57,646 nucleotides of DNA from DASZYT01 sp035545275 (GTDB lineage: Bacteria > Patescibacteriota > Saccharimonadia > Saccharimonadales > UBA4665). Shown one piece after another: positions 24,342-34,400 of the stretch. Below the pieces are notes generated by a model, which searched no databases, was not told where the DNA came from, and saw only the letters and a list, made by a program, of their open reading frames with translations. The DNA lies in assembly GCA_035545275.1 (NCBI GenBank), contig DASZYT010000006.1, forward strand, positions 1 through 57,646. Reading direction: 5' to 3'. Each line of letters opens with the position of its first letter. The stretch's first letter is position 1. Made by a program: the position numbers and the translations under genes.

Positions 24342-24391
24342 CAGCTGTCACTGAAAGCTAAGCGTACTAGGTTCATACTTCATAGTATGAA
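24337..24391. promoter_or_regulatory. Two palindromes before the PH-domain gene
   Basis: AGTGACAGCTGTCACT (24337-24352) is a perfect 16-bp palindrome covering the stop codon of the upstream gene. TTCATACT-tcat-AGTATGAA (24372-24391) is a second perfect inverted repeat that ends just before the GGAGG of the next gene. They may be operators, or the second may form an mRNA hairpin next to the ribosome binding site. Confidence 0.5.
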
Positions 24392-24402
24392 GGGAGGAAT
24401 GT

Positions 24403-24915
24403 ATGCCTTACAGTGCACCGACACCTCATTACCGTCCTTCTACCTGGCAAAAACGCCGCGTATCTTCGTACTCGTACGTCATACCTGATCAAAAAGCTCG
24501 CGTCCACCGGCAATTACGTCAGCTCGGTCTGAGCCGCTGGGGGAGGATGACCGGAGAAGCCCGCTATTTACCCAAGTTGATTCACCCACAGGAGCAGCTG
24601 GGCGGGGTGGTATATGGCAATAGCGAAGCGGGTCTGGTTATGGTGGTAGCCACCGACCGTCGCATCATATATATTGACTACAAACCGTTTTTCATGAAGA
24701 CCGAAGAGATTAACTATGATGTGGTATCTGGGGTGACATTGGAGTGGGTGGGGTGGTCGGGCACCGTGGTGCTACACACGCGCATGGGTGACTACACAGT
24801 TCGTACGGCTAATCGCAAGGCGGCTGAGATATTTCGGGCATATCTAGAAAAGCGATGCATCGAACACCAAAACGGTCGCCAGCAGTCTTCTGTGATAGTG
24901 CGCCGTAACCACTAA
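24403..24915 (+). CDS. Bacterial PH-domain protein
   Basis: 170 residues. The first 60 are Arg/Tyr-rich (HYRPSTWQKRRVSSYSYV). The rest fits a bacterial pleckstrin-homology domain of the YokE type: GVVYGNSEAGLVMVVATDRRIIYIDYKPF, then INYDVVSGVTLEWVGWSGTVVL and AAEIFRAYLEKR. Role unknown; such domains often sit in stress or envelope proteins. GGAGG precedes ATG. Its stop overlaps the purB stop on the other strand by 4 nt. Confidence 0.75.
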   Translation: MPYSAPTPHYRPSTWQKRRVSSYSYVIPDQKARVHRQLRQLGLSRWGRMTGEARYLPKLIHPQEQLGGVVYGNSEAGLVMVVATDRRIIYIDYKPFFMKTEEINYDVVSGVTLEWVGWSGTVVLHTRMGDYTVRTANRKAAEIFRAYLEKRCIEHQNGRQQSSVIVRRNH

Positions 24916-26306
24916 ACCATCTTCTTGTAACGACTATAGACAGCCAAGGCTTTTTGCGAAGCCTGGCCTATATAAAAGTCCTCGGGATTTTTGATAAGTT
25001 GACGTTCTTCTTGTGTAAATTGCCGCCAATAGCGCGCAATAGTTTTGTCTCGCTTGATGGCCTCGTGCAGGGGCATATGCATACGTAGCGCTTCCTGTGA
25101 CACGACCTTTGCTTTTTCGTGGGCCGACGTATCACCGTGTTTCTCAAGTAGCAAGTAAAGTGGCTCGGCGGCAATGGCGCCACCACTAAGTTGTAGATTT
25201 CGTTGCATACTTTCTTCGTCGACTTCCAGTTTGCCCATGACAGTATTTAGGCGTGTTGCCATGGCAGCCACGCTGGCAATGGGGATAGTGTAGAAGCGGG
25301 ACGATGCCGAATCGGTCAGGTCACGCTGATGCTCGCTGCTCACATTAAGATTGGCGTTGATTATCTGGGCAGTGACTTGCTTGGACATGCTGATGATATT
25401 TTCAAAGTTCCATGGATTTCGCTTGTGAGCCATGGTCGACGAACCGGTCTGGCCTTTTTCAAAACGTTCGCGTACCTCGGCTATCTCGCTGCGCTGCAAA
25501 TGACGCATGTCGTGCGACAGATTAGCCATGATGCCGGCGGTGATAGCCAGCTCGTCGATTAGACGAATAGTGGGGCCTGGAGGGACTATCTGCGTAGAAT
25601 AGACGGCCGGCTCTAAACGGAGCTTATCTAGAAGCGTTTTTTCAAACTTCACAGGATTGTCTACAAAGATACTCAAAGCGTTGTAGGCACCGACGGCGCC
25701 CGAGAACTTGCCTCGTAAGTCACGACTGAGCCGGTCAAGTACGGCCATGCTGTCGCCCAGGCGCGCCACATATTCTGCCAGCGCAAAACCAAAAGTGACA
25801 GGTATAGCGTGCTGGCCATGGGTGCGGCCAATTTGCCGTGTGTGGGCGTGGACCTTTGTGAGTTCAAGTAACGTCTCGAGCAGTTTCTGCAGTCGCGGTA
25901 GCACTAGTTCTTGGATAGCTGTGCGCAGCTGCAACGATGTGGCAGTAGAAATAATGTCGTACGACGTGGCTCCAAAGTGGACGTAGGGTTGCGCTGATGC
26001 GGGCAGGTCGCGTTTGATGCAGTTTACCAGTGCCTTGATGTCGTGCTTGGTGATTGCCTCTTCGGCGTAGACGTCTTCGGCGGTAACTCCTTTGGTTGCC
26101 TTGCCGATGGCACGGGCAGCGGTACGACTACATACCCCAAACTCAGCCAGCGTCTGGGCGAGGGCAGCTTCTACGTGGGCCTGGTAGGCTATACGGCTTC
26201 GTTCTGAGAGATAGCGGGCAATTTCCGGGTCAAAGTAGCGGCCATCGAGCGGATCGATAGATCCAAAACGGTCGCTACCAGCTTCGGGCAAATGTATCTT
26301 AGCCAT
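24912..26306 (-). CDS. purB: Adenylosuccinate lyase
   Basis: Catalyses two purine steps: SAICAR to AICAR and adenylosuccinate to AMP. The fumarase-superfamily signature is GSSTMAHKRNPWNFENI. Other blocks are GRTHGQHAIPVTFGFALAEY with the catalytic His region and SSEHQRDLTDSASSRF. The protein is 464 residues from ATG 26306 (MAKIHLPEAG), the normal N-terminus (DRFGSIDPLDGRYFDPEIARYLSE). The open frame extends further upstream but that part is antisense-like sequence over purC. It overlaps the end of purC by 8 nt. Confidence 0.96.
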   Translation of the reverse strand: MAKIHLPEAGSDRFGSIDPLDGRYFDPEIARYLSERSRIAYQAHVEAALAQTLAEFGVCSRTAARAIGKATKGVTAEDVYAEEAITKHDIKALVNCIKRDLPASAQPYVHFGATSYDIISTATSLQLRTAIQELVLPRLQKLLETLLELTKVHAHTRQIGRTHGQHAIPVTFGFALAEYVARLGDSMAVLDRLSRDLRGKFSGAVGAYNALSIFVDNPVKFEKTLLDKLRLEPAVYSTQIVPPGPTIRLIDELAITAGIMANLSHDMRHLQRSEIAEVRERFEKGQTGSSTMAHKRNPWNFENIISMSKQVTAQIINANLNVSSEHQRDLTDSASSRFYTIPIASVAAMATRLNTVMGKLEVDEESMQRNLQLSGGAIAAEPLYLLLEKHGDTSAHEKAKVVSQEALRMHMPLHEAIKRDKTIARYWRQFTQEERQLIKNPEDFYIGQASQKALAVYSRYKKMV

Positions 26307-27288
26307 GACGCTGCTCCAACGCATGCAAAATATTCTGCTCGATGCGGGAGAGTGGATCGGGGTTGTCATCAGGCCTAAACGGTGAGCCCGACAATTGCTC
26401 ATATACATACGCGTAGCGCCTGATGAGTTCGTCCAGTATTTCTTGAGGTGGTTCGGGTGCAGTCGCCTCGTCAGCATAGGGGTCAAACCGGGCTTTGAAC
26501 CACAGGCGCAAAAACTCTTTATCGTAATTGTCGGGTTCTTCACCGTCGTCTATTTTTTGCTGATAGGTGTTGGGAAGCCAGTAGCGTGATGAATCGGGCG
26601 TATGGATCTCGTCGATGAGGACGAGGTTGCCGTCCTCATCTTGGCCAAACTCGTATTTGGTGTCGACCAAAATGAGGCCTTTTGCCTCAGCAGTTTTTTG
26701 ACCGAAGTTAAAGAGCTCCAACGCCACGCGCTGCATCTGCTCCCAGACCTTTTGGTCCACCAAGCCCTCAGCCACAGCCTCTTTGGGGGTTAGCGGTCGG
26801 TCGTGCTTCTCGAATTTTGTCGTCGGGGTGAGCACTGGCTCAGGCAATTGCTGGTTTTTGTGTAGTCCATCGGGTAGGACAAAGTCGCCAAAATCACGTT
26901 GCCCTTCGCTGTAATTGTGCCACAGTGAGGTGTTAGTGACGCCGGTAATGTAGCCGCGTACCACCATTTCAATGGGCACTACCTTGTATTTGTTGCCCCA
27001 GGCTACATTGGGGTCCGGGTAGCCGATGATGTGATTCTTGATAATAGAGGCTGTCTGCTCAAACCACCACCGGCTGATGGCAGTCAGCAGCGCACCCTTG
27101 TTTTCTATAAGGGCAAGGTTGCGATCGAAGGCCGAATAGCGGTCAGTCGCGACGAGTAAAAGGCTTTTGCCCAAGTCGTAGACATCCCGTACCTTGCCGT
27201 GATACACCGCTTGCTGGCCGGGGAAGTGGAAGTCAGTTGCATCGATGATGCGGTCGTGGGCAGCCATCCTGAGTATATTGTCGTTCAC
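26299..27288 (-). CDS. purC: SAICAR synthetase
   Basis: Joins CAIR and aspartate with ATP to form SAICAR. KVRDVYDLGKSLLLVATDRYSAFD is the nucleotide-binding start, EMVVRGYITGV and GLILVDTKYEFG are signature blocks, and EIHTPDSSRYW is the active-site loop. The 329-residue length fits the longer (eukaryote/actinobacterial-like) form. The start is GTG 27288 or, 21 nt later, ATG 27267, where a TATACT lies just upstream. Transcribed divergently from purK across a 77-nt gap, and coupled to purB. Confidence 0.96.
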   Translation of the reverse strand: MNDNILRMAAHDRIIDATDFHFPGQQAVYHGKVRDVYDLGKSLLLVATDRYSAFDRNLALIENKGALLTAISRWWFEQTASIIKNHIIGYPDPNVAWGNKYKVVPIEMVVRGYITGVTNTSLWHNYSEGQRDFGDFVLPDGLHKNQQLPEPVLTPTTKFEKHDRPLTPKEAVAEGLVDQKVWEQMQRVALELFNFGQKTAEAKGLILVDTKYEFGQDEDGNLVLIDEIHTPDSSRYWLPNTYQQKIDDGEEPDNYDKEFLRLWFKARFDPYADEATAPEPPQEILDELIRRYAYVYEQLSGSPFRPDDNPDPLSRIEQNILHALEQRHG

Positions 27289-27353
27289 CGTTCAGAAAAA
27301 CACAAGCATCAGCGCTATTGGCTTGCTGTGATATATCGCAACAAAACCCGTGA

Positions 27354-27359
27354 TATGAT
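27354..27359 (+). promoter_or_regulatory. -10 element of purK, leaderless spacing
   Basis: TATGAT ends exactly 6 nt before ATG 27366. No ribosome binding site lies between. Another -10-like ATATAT further upstream may serve the divergent purC. Confidence 0.5.
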
Positions 27360-27365
27360 TATCGT

Positions 27366-28499
27366 ATGAAAGGGCAGGAGACCATCGGCATCATTGGTGG
27401 CGGTCAATTGGGTCGTATGCTGACGCTTGCTGCTCTGCCGTTGGGATTTAACGTGGTAGTGGTCGATCCTACTCCCCATAGCCCGGCTGCTCAAGTTGGC
27501 GCTGAACAGATTGTGGCCGACCTGTATGACCAGGCTGCACTTCAGGAATTAGCCAAGCGGGCCAACCATATCACTATCGAAATCGAGCACCTAGATGCAG
27601 ACGCACTCGACACGTTGGCCTCTCAAGGGGTACACATCAACCCGGCGCCCGCTACCATCCGGCTCATCCAAGACAAATTTGCCCAAAAACGCTTTTTGCA
27701 CCAAGCCGGCGTGCCCGTAGCGCCGTTTGGAGGTATTTCAACGAGACAATCTGCCGAAGCGGCCCTGAAAACATTTGGTGGCCGGATGCTTATAAAAACT
27801 CGTCATGGCGCCTACGATGGGCGTGGTAACATGGTCGTGCGCTCGAGTGCCGATATTGATGCTGCACTTAAGGCCTTCAAGGGGCGCAAGCTCTATGCCG
27901 AGGCGTATGTTCCCTTTGTCAAAGAATTGGCTGTGATGGTGGCGCGCGGGTTGGATGGCTCGGTGGCGCTCTACCCGGTGGTCGAGACGATTCACGAGCG
28001 CAACATTTGTCTTGAGGTCATTGCGCCGGCCCAGGTAGACGAAAAAGTTCGAAAGCAAGCCGAACAAGTGGCGCTGCGGGTGGCGAGCTTGCTTAAGGGC
28101 GCCGGCATGTTTGGCATTGAGATGTTTTTGACCAAAGACGACCGCATACTGGTGAATGAAATTGCCCCTCGGGTGCACAACTCCGGGCATTACAGCATAG
28201 AAGCCAATCGTACCTCGCAGTTCGAACAGCATATTCGGGCTGTCAGCGGTTTGCCGCTGGGCAGCACCGAGCTGGTGGTACCGGTTGCAGTTATGATAAA
28301 TATTTTGGGTGAGCGCGATGGCCCGACCGAGCTGAAAGGGTTGGCCGATGTGCTGGCCATGCCATTCACCAGCGTGCACATTTACGGTAAGTCGCCCACC
28401 AAAGTTGACCGCAAGATGGGGCACATTACCGTTACCGGAAAGACGCCAGACGAAGTTCGCAAGCGGGCCCTCTCGGCCAGGAAAAAATTAAGCATCTAG
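27366..28499 (+). CDS. purK: N5-carboxyaminoimidazole ribonucleotide synthase
   Basis: ATP-grasp enzyme that carboxylates AIR to N5-CAIR. The N-terminus IGIIGGGQLGRMLTLAALPLGF is diagnostic. KTRHGAYDGRGN is the ATP-binding loop and VNEIAPRVHNSGHYSIEA the Mg/phosphate site. 377 residues, normal. It has a leaderless-type promoter and is followed by purE after 10 nt. Confidence 0.97.
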   Translation: MKGQETIGIIGGGQLGRMLTLAALPLGFNVVVVDPTPHSPAAQVGAEQIVADLYDQAALQELAKRANHITIEIEHLDADALDTLASQGVHINPAPATIRLIQDKFAQKRFLHQAGVPVAPFGGISTRQSAEAALKTFGGRMLIKTRHGAYDGRGNMVVRSSADIDAALKAFKGRKLYAEAYVPFVKELAVMVARGLDGSVALYPVVETIHERNICLEVIAPAQVDEKVRKQAEQVALRVASLLKGAGMFGIEMFLTKDDRILVNEIAPRVHNSGHYSIEANRTSQFEQHIRAVSGLPLGSTELVVPVAVMINILGERDGPTELKGLADVLAMPFTSVHIYGKSPTKVDRKMGHITVTGKTPDEVRKRALSARKKLSI

Positions 28500-28509
28500 G
28501 AGGAAAGAT

Positions 28510-29004
28510 ATGGCTACACCACTTGTAGGTATCATCATGGGATCGGAATCGGACCTGGATGTGATGAGCCAGGCGGCGGCTGTGCTTAAAGAATTCGGTG
28601 TGCCGCACGAAGTGCGCATTGTGTCAGCGCACCGTACGCCCGATGTCATGGCCGACTACGCAGCCACGGCTGCTCAGCGCGGACTCAAAGTTATCATTGC
28701 GGGCGCCGGCGGCTCAGCGCACTTGCCCGGTATGACCGCCAGCCATACGCCGCTGCCGGTCGTGGCCGTGCCCGTCAAGCGCGACAACCACGACCACGAG
28801 GCACTGTGGAGCAACATCAAAATGCCGCCGGGAGTGCCGCTTGCCACGTTGCCTGAAAACGGCGCCAAAAATGCCGCGCTGCTTGCAGTAGAAATCCTCA
28901 GTCTTGGTGACGAAAAGCTTGCCCAAAAGTACGAAGCTTTCAGAAGGCGTCAGCACGACGATGTTGTCGCCGACGACAAAAAACTGCAGGAGCGGCAGGG
29001 ATGA
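28510..29004 (+). CDS. purE: N5-CAIR mutase
   Basis: Converts N5-CAIR to CAIR. VGIIMGSESDLDVMSQAA, VSAHRTPDVM with the catalytic His, and GAGGSAHLPGMTASHTPLPV are the class I PurE signatures. 164 residues; the last 30 (RRRQHDDVVADDKKLQERQG) extend slightly past the usual end. AGGAGG precedes ATG. Its stop overlaps the next start by 4 nt (ATGA). Confidence 0.97.
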   Translation: MATPLVGIIMGSESDLDVMSQAAAVLKEFGVPHEVRIVSAHRTPDVMADYAATAAQRGLKVIIAGAGGSAHLPGMTASHTPLPVVAVPVKRDNHDHEALWSNIKMPPGVPLATLPENGAKNAALLAVEILSLGDEKLAQKYEAFRRRQHDDVVADDKKLQERQG

Positions 29005-29789
29005 GTCGTTTTGAAGACTCGGTGCTGGTGAGCTCAGATTTTGATGGTACCATCGGCTATACCAATGAGCCGGCACCTAACGGCATGACCGTGGAGCTGG
29101 CCTATCATCAAGCGGTTTGCGAAGTGCTTGGTCATGAAGCGTGTAACACGTATAGCCAAACTGGCGGCCTAATCAACCGTGCTCCTGCCGAAGTCGTAGC
29201 CGCGTTGCTACCGGATACCGACGAGGAAACTCAGCGTGTACAGACCGAAGCTCTTATCCAGACGAAGCTCGGCTACTTGTTGGATCAAATAGGCTGCCGT
29301 CTGGATGATGGTACACGTTGGCCTCGTCTGACCCCGGGTTTTCCGGAAACATGGGAAGATATTCAGCGGCTTCGCGGAAAAGATGTGCCGGTACATACGG
29401 CAGTCATTTCGTCGGGGCACACCGCATTTATCAACACATTTTTTGATACGCATGGGCTTAAGAGGCCCGACTTCATGGTTACTGACGATGATATGCGCGG
29501 CAGCCGATACGCGGTTCCGCTTCGTGTTAAACCCAGTCCATTGCTGGTCACTAAGGTACAAGAACAATGGTGGGAATACTATGGTATTAACGGGGTGGGT
29601 GAAGCTGACCTGCATGTCCTGACAGAGCGGACCGTCTACGCAGGAGATGATCCTACCAAAGATGGCCAGTTGGCCCGCAATAGTGGCATCGAGTTTATAC
29701 ATATCAACCCGGCAAACTCTGTGCCGGGATGGGAAAAGGTAGGGCAATGGGTGGCGCGTCATGTAGGGGTAGCTAGTGCAGCGGTTTAA
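29001..29789 (+). CDS. HAD-superfamily phosphatase in the purine operon
   Basis: 262 residues. All four HAD motifs are visible: I, SSDFDGTIG (nucleophile and acid Asp pair); II, VISSGHT; III, a Lys in LRVKPSPLLVTK; IV, YAGDDPTKDGQLA. The cap lies between I and II. It is likely a cytoplasmic phosphatase for a small phosphorylated metabolite, but the substrate cannot be read. It overlaps purE by ATGA and the next gene by 14 nt, so it is firmly inside the operon although no standard purine step needs it. Confidence 0.85.
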   Translation: MSRFEDSVLVSSDFDGTIGYTNEPAPNGMTVELAYHQAVCEVLGHEACNTYSQTGGLINRAPAEVVAALLPDTDEETQRVQTEALIQTKLGYLLDQIGCRLDDGTRWPRLTPGFPETWEDIQRLRGKDVPVHTAVISSGHTAFINTFFDTHGLKRPDFMVTDDDMRGSRYAVPLRVKPSPLLVTKVQEQWWEYYGINGVGEADLHVLTERTVYAGDDPTKDGQLARNSGIEFIHINPANSVPGWEKVGQWVARHVGVASAAV

Positions 29790-30327
29790 TAATTGGTATG
29801 TCGTTACCGGTGGGCCGTCAACGGGTAAGACGACGCTTCTGGCCGAGCTTGAGAAGTTGGGCTACAAAACGGTGCCCGAAGCTGCCCGCACGCATATCGA
29901 CAGTGCGCTTTCCAGGGGAATCTCCGTGGCTGAATTGCGCAAAGATGAGAAGAAATTCCAGGAAGAGGTTACGAAGTTGAAGCAAGCCATTGAGCGAGGC
30001 CTGAACCCGAAGGAAATCGTTTTTTTGGACCGCGGTATGCACGACACCCTTGCCTATCTTCATCACTACGGATTTGTAGTTGAGAACTGGGTGGAAGAAC
30101 TTATGCACGAGGCCTCTTATAGCGCAGTTTTCCTACTAGAGCCGTTGGCAGAGTATGTTGAAGATTATGCCAGGACCGAGGACGAAAAGTTCACGCATGC
30201 GTTGCACAGGTTGCTCCACGAGGCGTATGCCACGTTCGGTATGGAGCCAGTCTATGTACCGCCCATGAGCGTGGAAGACAGAGTGAAATTTGTGCTGAGT
30301 CATATCAAACAGGAGCAGCCCGCATGA
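29776..30327 (+). CDS. P-loop kinase/ATPase in the purine operon
   Basis: 183 residues. Walker A GGPSTGKTTLL at the N-terminus, a VPEAART segment, and FLDRGMHDTLAYLHHYGF as the probable Walker B/base region match the AAA_28 / NadR-like kinase group of small P-loop proteins. GTG start at 29776 lies inside the HAD gene (14-nt overlap) and the stop overlaps the purM start by ATGA. Substrate unknown; pairing with a phosphatase suggests a phosphorylation/dephosphorylation pair, which is inference. Confidence 0.8.
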   Translation: MQRFNNWYVVTGGPSTGKTTLLAELEKLGYKTVPEAARTHIDSALSRGISVAELRKDEKKFQEEVTKLKQAIERGLNPKEIVFLDRGMHDTLAYLHHYGFVVENWVEELMHEASYSAVFLLEPLAEYVEDYARTEDEKFTHALHRLLHEAYATFGMEPVYVPPMSVEDRVKFVLSHIKQEQPA

Positions 30328-31433
30328 GTAAAGATGAAGCGTCGACATATGCTCAGGCTGGCGTGGACTATAGCGCAATGGACCCTATCAAAGTATTGGC
30401 TCAACAGACGGCTGTCGCCACGGCGGACAACTTGAAAAATTTTGGCGCACAGGAAATGTCGGCCAGCCGCGGCGAATCGGCCTATGTGTGGGAAGAGCCG
30501 GATGCCTACCGGGCGTTAGTGATTGAAGGGCTCGGCACCAAAAATCTGGTAGCCGACGCTGTACGAACTTTTACCGGCAAGACGCACTATGACTCGATTG
30601 CCCAAGACACCGTGGCGATGGTGGTAAACGACCTGGTCGTGGTAGGTGCTTTGCCGCAAGTGGTGAATGCCTATTTCGCCATCGGCGACTCGGTGTGGAT
30701 GAAAGACGAACAGCGGGCACGCGACCTTATAACCGGCTGGGCGGCCGCCTGCGAAGCCATCGGCGCCACGTGGGGCGGCGGTGAAACGCCCACCCTCAAG
30801 GGCATCATCGACCCGGCTACCATCGATCTAGGTGGCTCGGCCGTAGGTGTTATCAATCCTAAAGAGCGGCTGGTGTTGGGCGACAAGCTAGCACCGGGCG
30901 ATGCCATTGTCCTAATCGAGAGCAGCGGCATCCATGCCAATGGCATTACGTTTGTACGCAGCCTGGCACAAAAAGACCCCGACCTGTATAAGACAAAATT
31001 ATCCGACGGGCGTACCTTTGGCGAGGCAATCTTGTCGCCCACCCACCTGTACGTAAGCCTGGTGCGCGCGGTATTGGAAGCGGACCTAGAGGTACATTAC
31101 ATGGTAAACATCACCGGCCATGGCTGGCGCAAGCTCATGCGTGCCACCAAAGATCTCAGTTACGTGCTGGACAATGTGCCGGACGCGCCGGCTGAGTTCA
31201 CCTTTATGCAAGAGCAGTCGGGGGCAGACGATGCGGAAATGTATGGCAACTTCAACATGGGCGCCGGCTTCGCCCTCTACGTGCCGCGGTCCCAGGCGGA
31301 AACGGTCGTGACCCTGGCCGCGGACAACGGGCTGAAGGCGTGGGTCGCCGGGCATGTGGAAGCAGGGCCAAAGAAGGTAGTGATTAAGCCCAAAAATATT
31401 ACGTTTGCCGGCGAAACGTTGGAGGTGCGCTAG
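30324..31433 (+). CDS. purM: Phosphoribosylformylglycinamidine cyclo-ligase (AIR synthetase)
   Basis: Closes FGAM to AIR with ATP. DTVAMVVNDLVVVGALP, WGGGETPTLKGIID and LIESSGIHANGITFVR are PurM signatures, and the C-terminus has MVNITGHGWRKLMRAT and GNFNMGAGFALYVP. 369 residues, close to normal. The region VDYSAMDPIKVLAQ at the N-terminus is typical. It is coupled upstream (ATGA) and downstream (TAGTG, one-base overlap with purL). Confidence 0.96.
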   Translation: MSKDEASTYAQAGVDYSAMDPIKVLAQQTAVATADNLKNFGAQEMSASRGESAYVWEEPDAYRALVIEGLGTKNLVADAVRTFTGKTHYDSIAQDTVAMVVNDLVVVGALPQVVNAYFAIGDSVWMKDEQRARDLITGWAAACEAIGATWGGGETPTLKGIIDPATIDLGGSAVGVINPKERLVLGDKLAPGDAIVLIESSGIHANGITFVRSLAQKDPDLYKTKLSDGRTFGEAILSPTHLYVSLVRAVLEADLEVHYMVNITGHGWRKLMRATKDLSYVLDNVPDAPAEFTFMQEQSGADDAEMYGNFNMGAGFALYVPRSQAETVVTLAADNGLKAWVAGHVEAGPKKVVIKPKNITFAGETLEVR

Positions 31434-34400
31434 TGCGGATATATGACGGTATTGCGGCGTTGTCGGAATTTCGGCAGGCAAAATTGTTGGCACGCTTACA
31501 GGTGATCGATGCAGGCATCAAGCAGGTCGAGGCCGAATATGTCCACTTTGCCAATGCTACCAAATTCTCGGCTGCCGACGACACAAACTTGCGGAAGCTG
31601 CTGAGCTACGGCTCGCCTTTTACTGGTACTCGCCGCGGCATGTTGTTTTTGGTAACGCCACGGGCCGGTACCATTTCACCCTGGTCGTCTAAGGCAACCG
31701 ACATCGCCCGCAACTCAGGGCTGGCGGCTGTGCAGCGCATTGAACGCGGTGTGGCATATTATGTGGACGGTCTTGCCATCGGCAATGAACAGGTGGTGGC
31801 GGCAGCGCTGCATGACCGTATGACTGAAAGCGTACTTACGGCTCGGGAGGCGGCACACGTGCTCTTTGACTCGCCTAAACCGAAGCGGTTGATGTCAGTT
31901 GATGTCCTAGCAGGAGGTAAAGCCGCGCTCGTGACGGCAAATACCGAGCTGGGGCTGGCACTAGCAGACGATGAAGTCGATTACTTATACGACGCATACA
32001 GTCGACAGCTCCAGCGGAATCCTACGGATGTGGAGCTCATGATGTTCGCGCAGGTCAACAGTGAGCATTGTCGTCACAAGATTTTTAATGCCGACTGGGT
32101 TATTGACGGCGAGAAGCAGCCTAAAAGTCTATTCAAAATGATAAAAAATACGTACGAGCACCACAGTGAAGATATCCTATCGGCTTATTCGGACAACGCG
32201 GCGGTGTTGCGGGGCAAATCGGGCGGTCGGTTTTTTGCCGACGAAGATGGCGAGTACCGTTACCACGACGAACCGATTCATGCTGTCATTAAAGTTGAGA
32301 CGCATAACCACCCAACGGCTATCGCGCCAGCGCCCGGGGCTGCCACTGGCGCCGGTGGCGAAATCCGCGACGAAGGAGCCACTGGCCGCGGTGGTAAACC
32401 AAAGATGGGCCTGGCCGGCTATAGTGTGTCAAATCTGCACATTCCCGAAGCCATACGCCCCTGGGAAAAGGACTATGGTAAGCCCAGTCGGACCGCCTCA
32501 GCGCTGGATATCATGCTCGAAGCGCCCATTGGCGCCGCCTCGTACGCCAACGAATATGGCCGACCTAACCTGACCGGCTATTTCCGCACCTATCAGCAGC
32601 AGGCTGGTGAAACTATGTGGGGATACCACAAACCCATCATGATTGCCGGCGGCCTGGGAAACATCCGCGACATGCATGTACAAAAGCGCATGATGCCACC
32701 GGGCGCGCTGGTTATCGTACTGGGCGGCCCTGCCCTGCTCATCGGGCTGGGTGGTGGTGCGGCCTCAAGCATGCAGACTGGAGCCAGCAGCGAGGATCTC
32801 GATTTTGCATCGGTGCAACGCGCCAATGCCGAAATGGAGCGCCGGGCGCAGGAGGTTATCGACCGTTGTTGGGCGCTGGGTGATGACAATCCCGTCATTA
32901 CCATCCATGATGTGGGGGCGGGGGGCCTCTCGAATGCCTTGCCCGAACTGGTGCATGACTCCGATTTGGGAGCGACCTTTGAGCTGCGCGCTGTGCCGAG
33001 TGCCGAAACGGGCCTATCGCCGCTTGAGATATGGTGCAATGAAGCGCAGGAACGTTATGTGCTGGGTATACAAAAGCAGGATCTGCCTCGCTTCAAAGCG
33101 TTATGTGAGCGCGAACGGTGCCCGTTCGCCGTCGTTGGTACTACCACGCAAGAGCAGCAATTGGTGGTGCACGATGCGCTATTTGATAACCGACCGGTCG
33201 ATTTGCCCATGGCGACGCTTTTTGGCAAACCGCCCAAGATGACACGCAATATTACGAGCTCTGCAATGAAGCAACCGGCATTCATAAGGGCAGATATTGA
33301 TGTGCATGGGGCCGTAGAGCGCGTACTTAAGATTCCGGCGGTTGGCAGCAAAAAGTTTCTCATAACCATTGGCGACCGTAGTGTGGGCGGTTTGGTCGTA
33401 CGCGACCAGATGGTAGGTCCGTGGCAAGTGCCCGTTAGCGACGTAGCTGTCACAGCCGCCGCATTTGATAGCCAGCATGGCGAAGCGATGGCCATGGGCG
33501 AACGTACGCCGCTAGCCATCATTGATGCACCGGCGTCCGCCCGTATGGCTATTGGCGAAGTCGTCACCAACATAGTGGCTGCCGACATCGAGAAGCTGTC
33601 CGACATAAAGTTGTCCGCCAACTGGATGGCCGCCGCGGGCCATGGGCAGGAAGACCGCAAGCTGTACGAGACAGTCAAAGTCGTGGGCGAGGACTTTTGC
33701 CCAGCGCTTGACCTCACCATTCCGGTGGGCAAGGACAGTCTTAGCATGCGTACGGTCTGGCAGGAGAGAGATACACAGAAGAACGTCACCGGCCCCTTGT
33801 CGCTTGTCATTACAGCCTTTTCGCCAGTGGCTGATGTACGCCGTACGCTCACGCCGCAGCTCAACACCTCGGTCGATTCATCGCTTATTCTGATAGATCT
33901 CAGTCAAGGCAAGCACCGGCTTGGTGGATCGGCACTAGCCCAGGCCTATAACCAAATTGGCAGTGAGACGCCCGATGCTGACCCCGCCGTTTTGAAGAAA
34001 TTTTTTGCAACTCTCACGGCGCTAAAGCGCAAGGGTCAACTGATGGCCTACCACGACCGCTCGGACGGCGGCCTGGTAGCTACGCTGTGTGAGATGGCCT
34101 TTGCTAGCCGCTGCGGCATCAGCATCGATGTAGCAGCTTTACCTGGTAGTGCTTTAGAGAAGCTTTTCAATGAAGAGCTGGGTGCGGTCATTCAGGTACA
34201 AAAATCCGATGAAAAAGCAGTTTTAGCGCAGCTGCAAAAAGATCTGGGCAGCCACGCCTATACCATCGGCAGCCCTGCCAAAACGCAGCAAATAGTTATA
34301 AAAGATGGCCGCGAGATGCTCTATCAGAACAACCGGGCTGCGCTCGAGGCGTGGTGGAGCGATACGAGTTATCGCCTGCAGCGCCTGCGCGACAATCCGG

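Noticed and set aside
26307..26543. N-terminal extension of purB by 79 residues
   Set aside because: The extension lies over the end of purC, shows no family similarity, and MAKIHLPEAG at 26306 begins where adenylosuccinate lyases normally begin.
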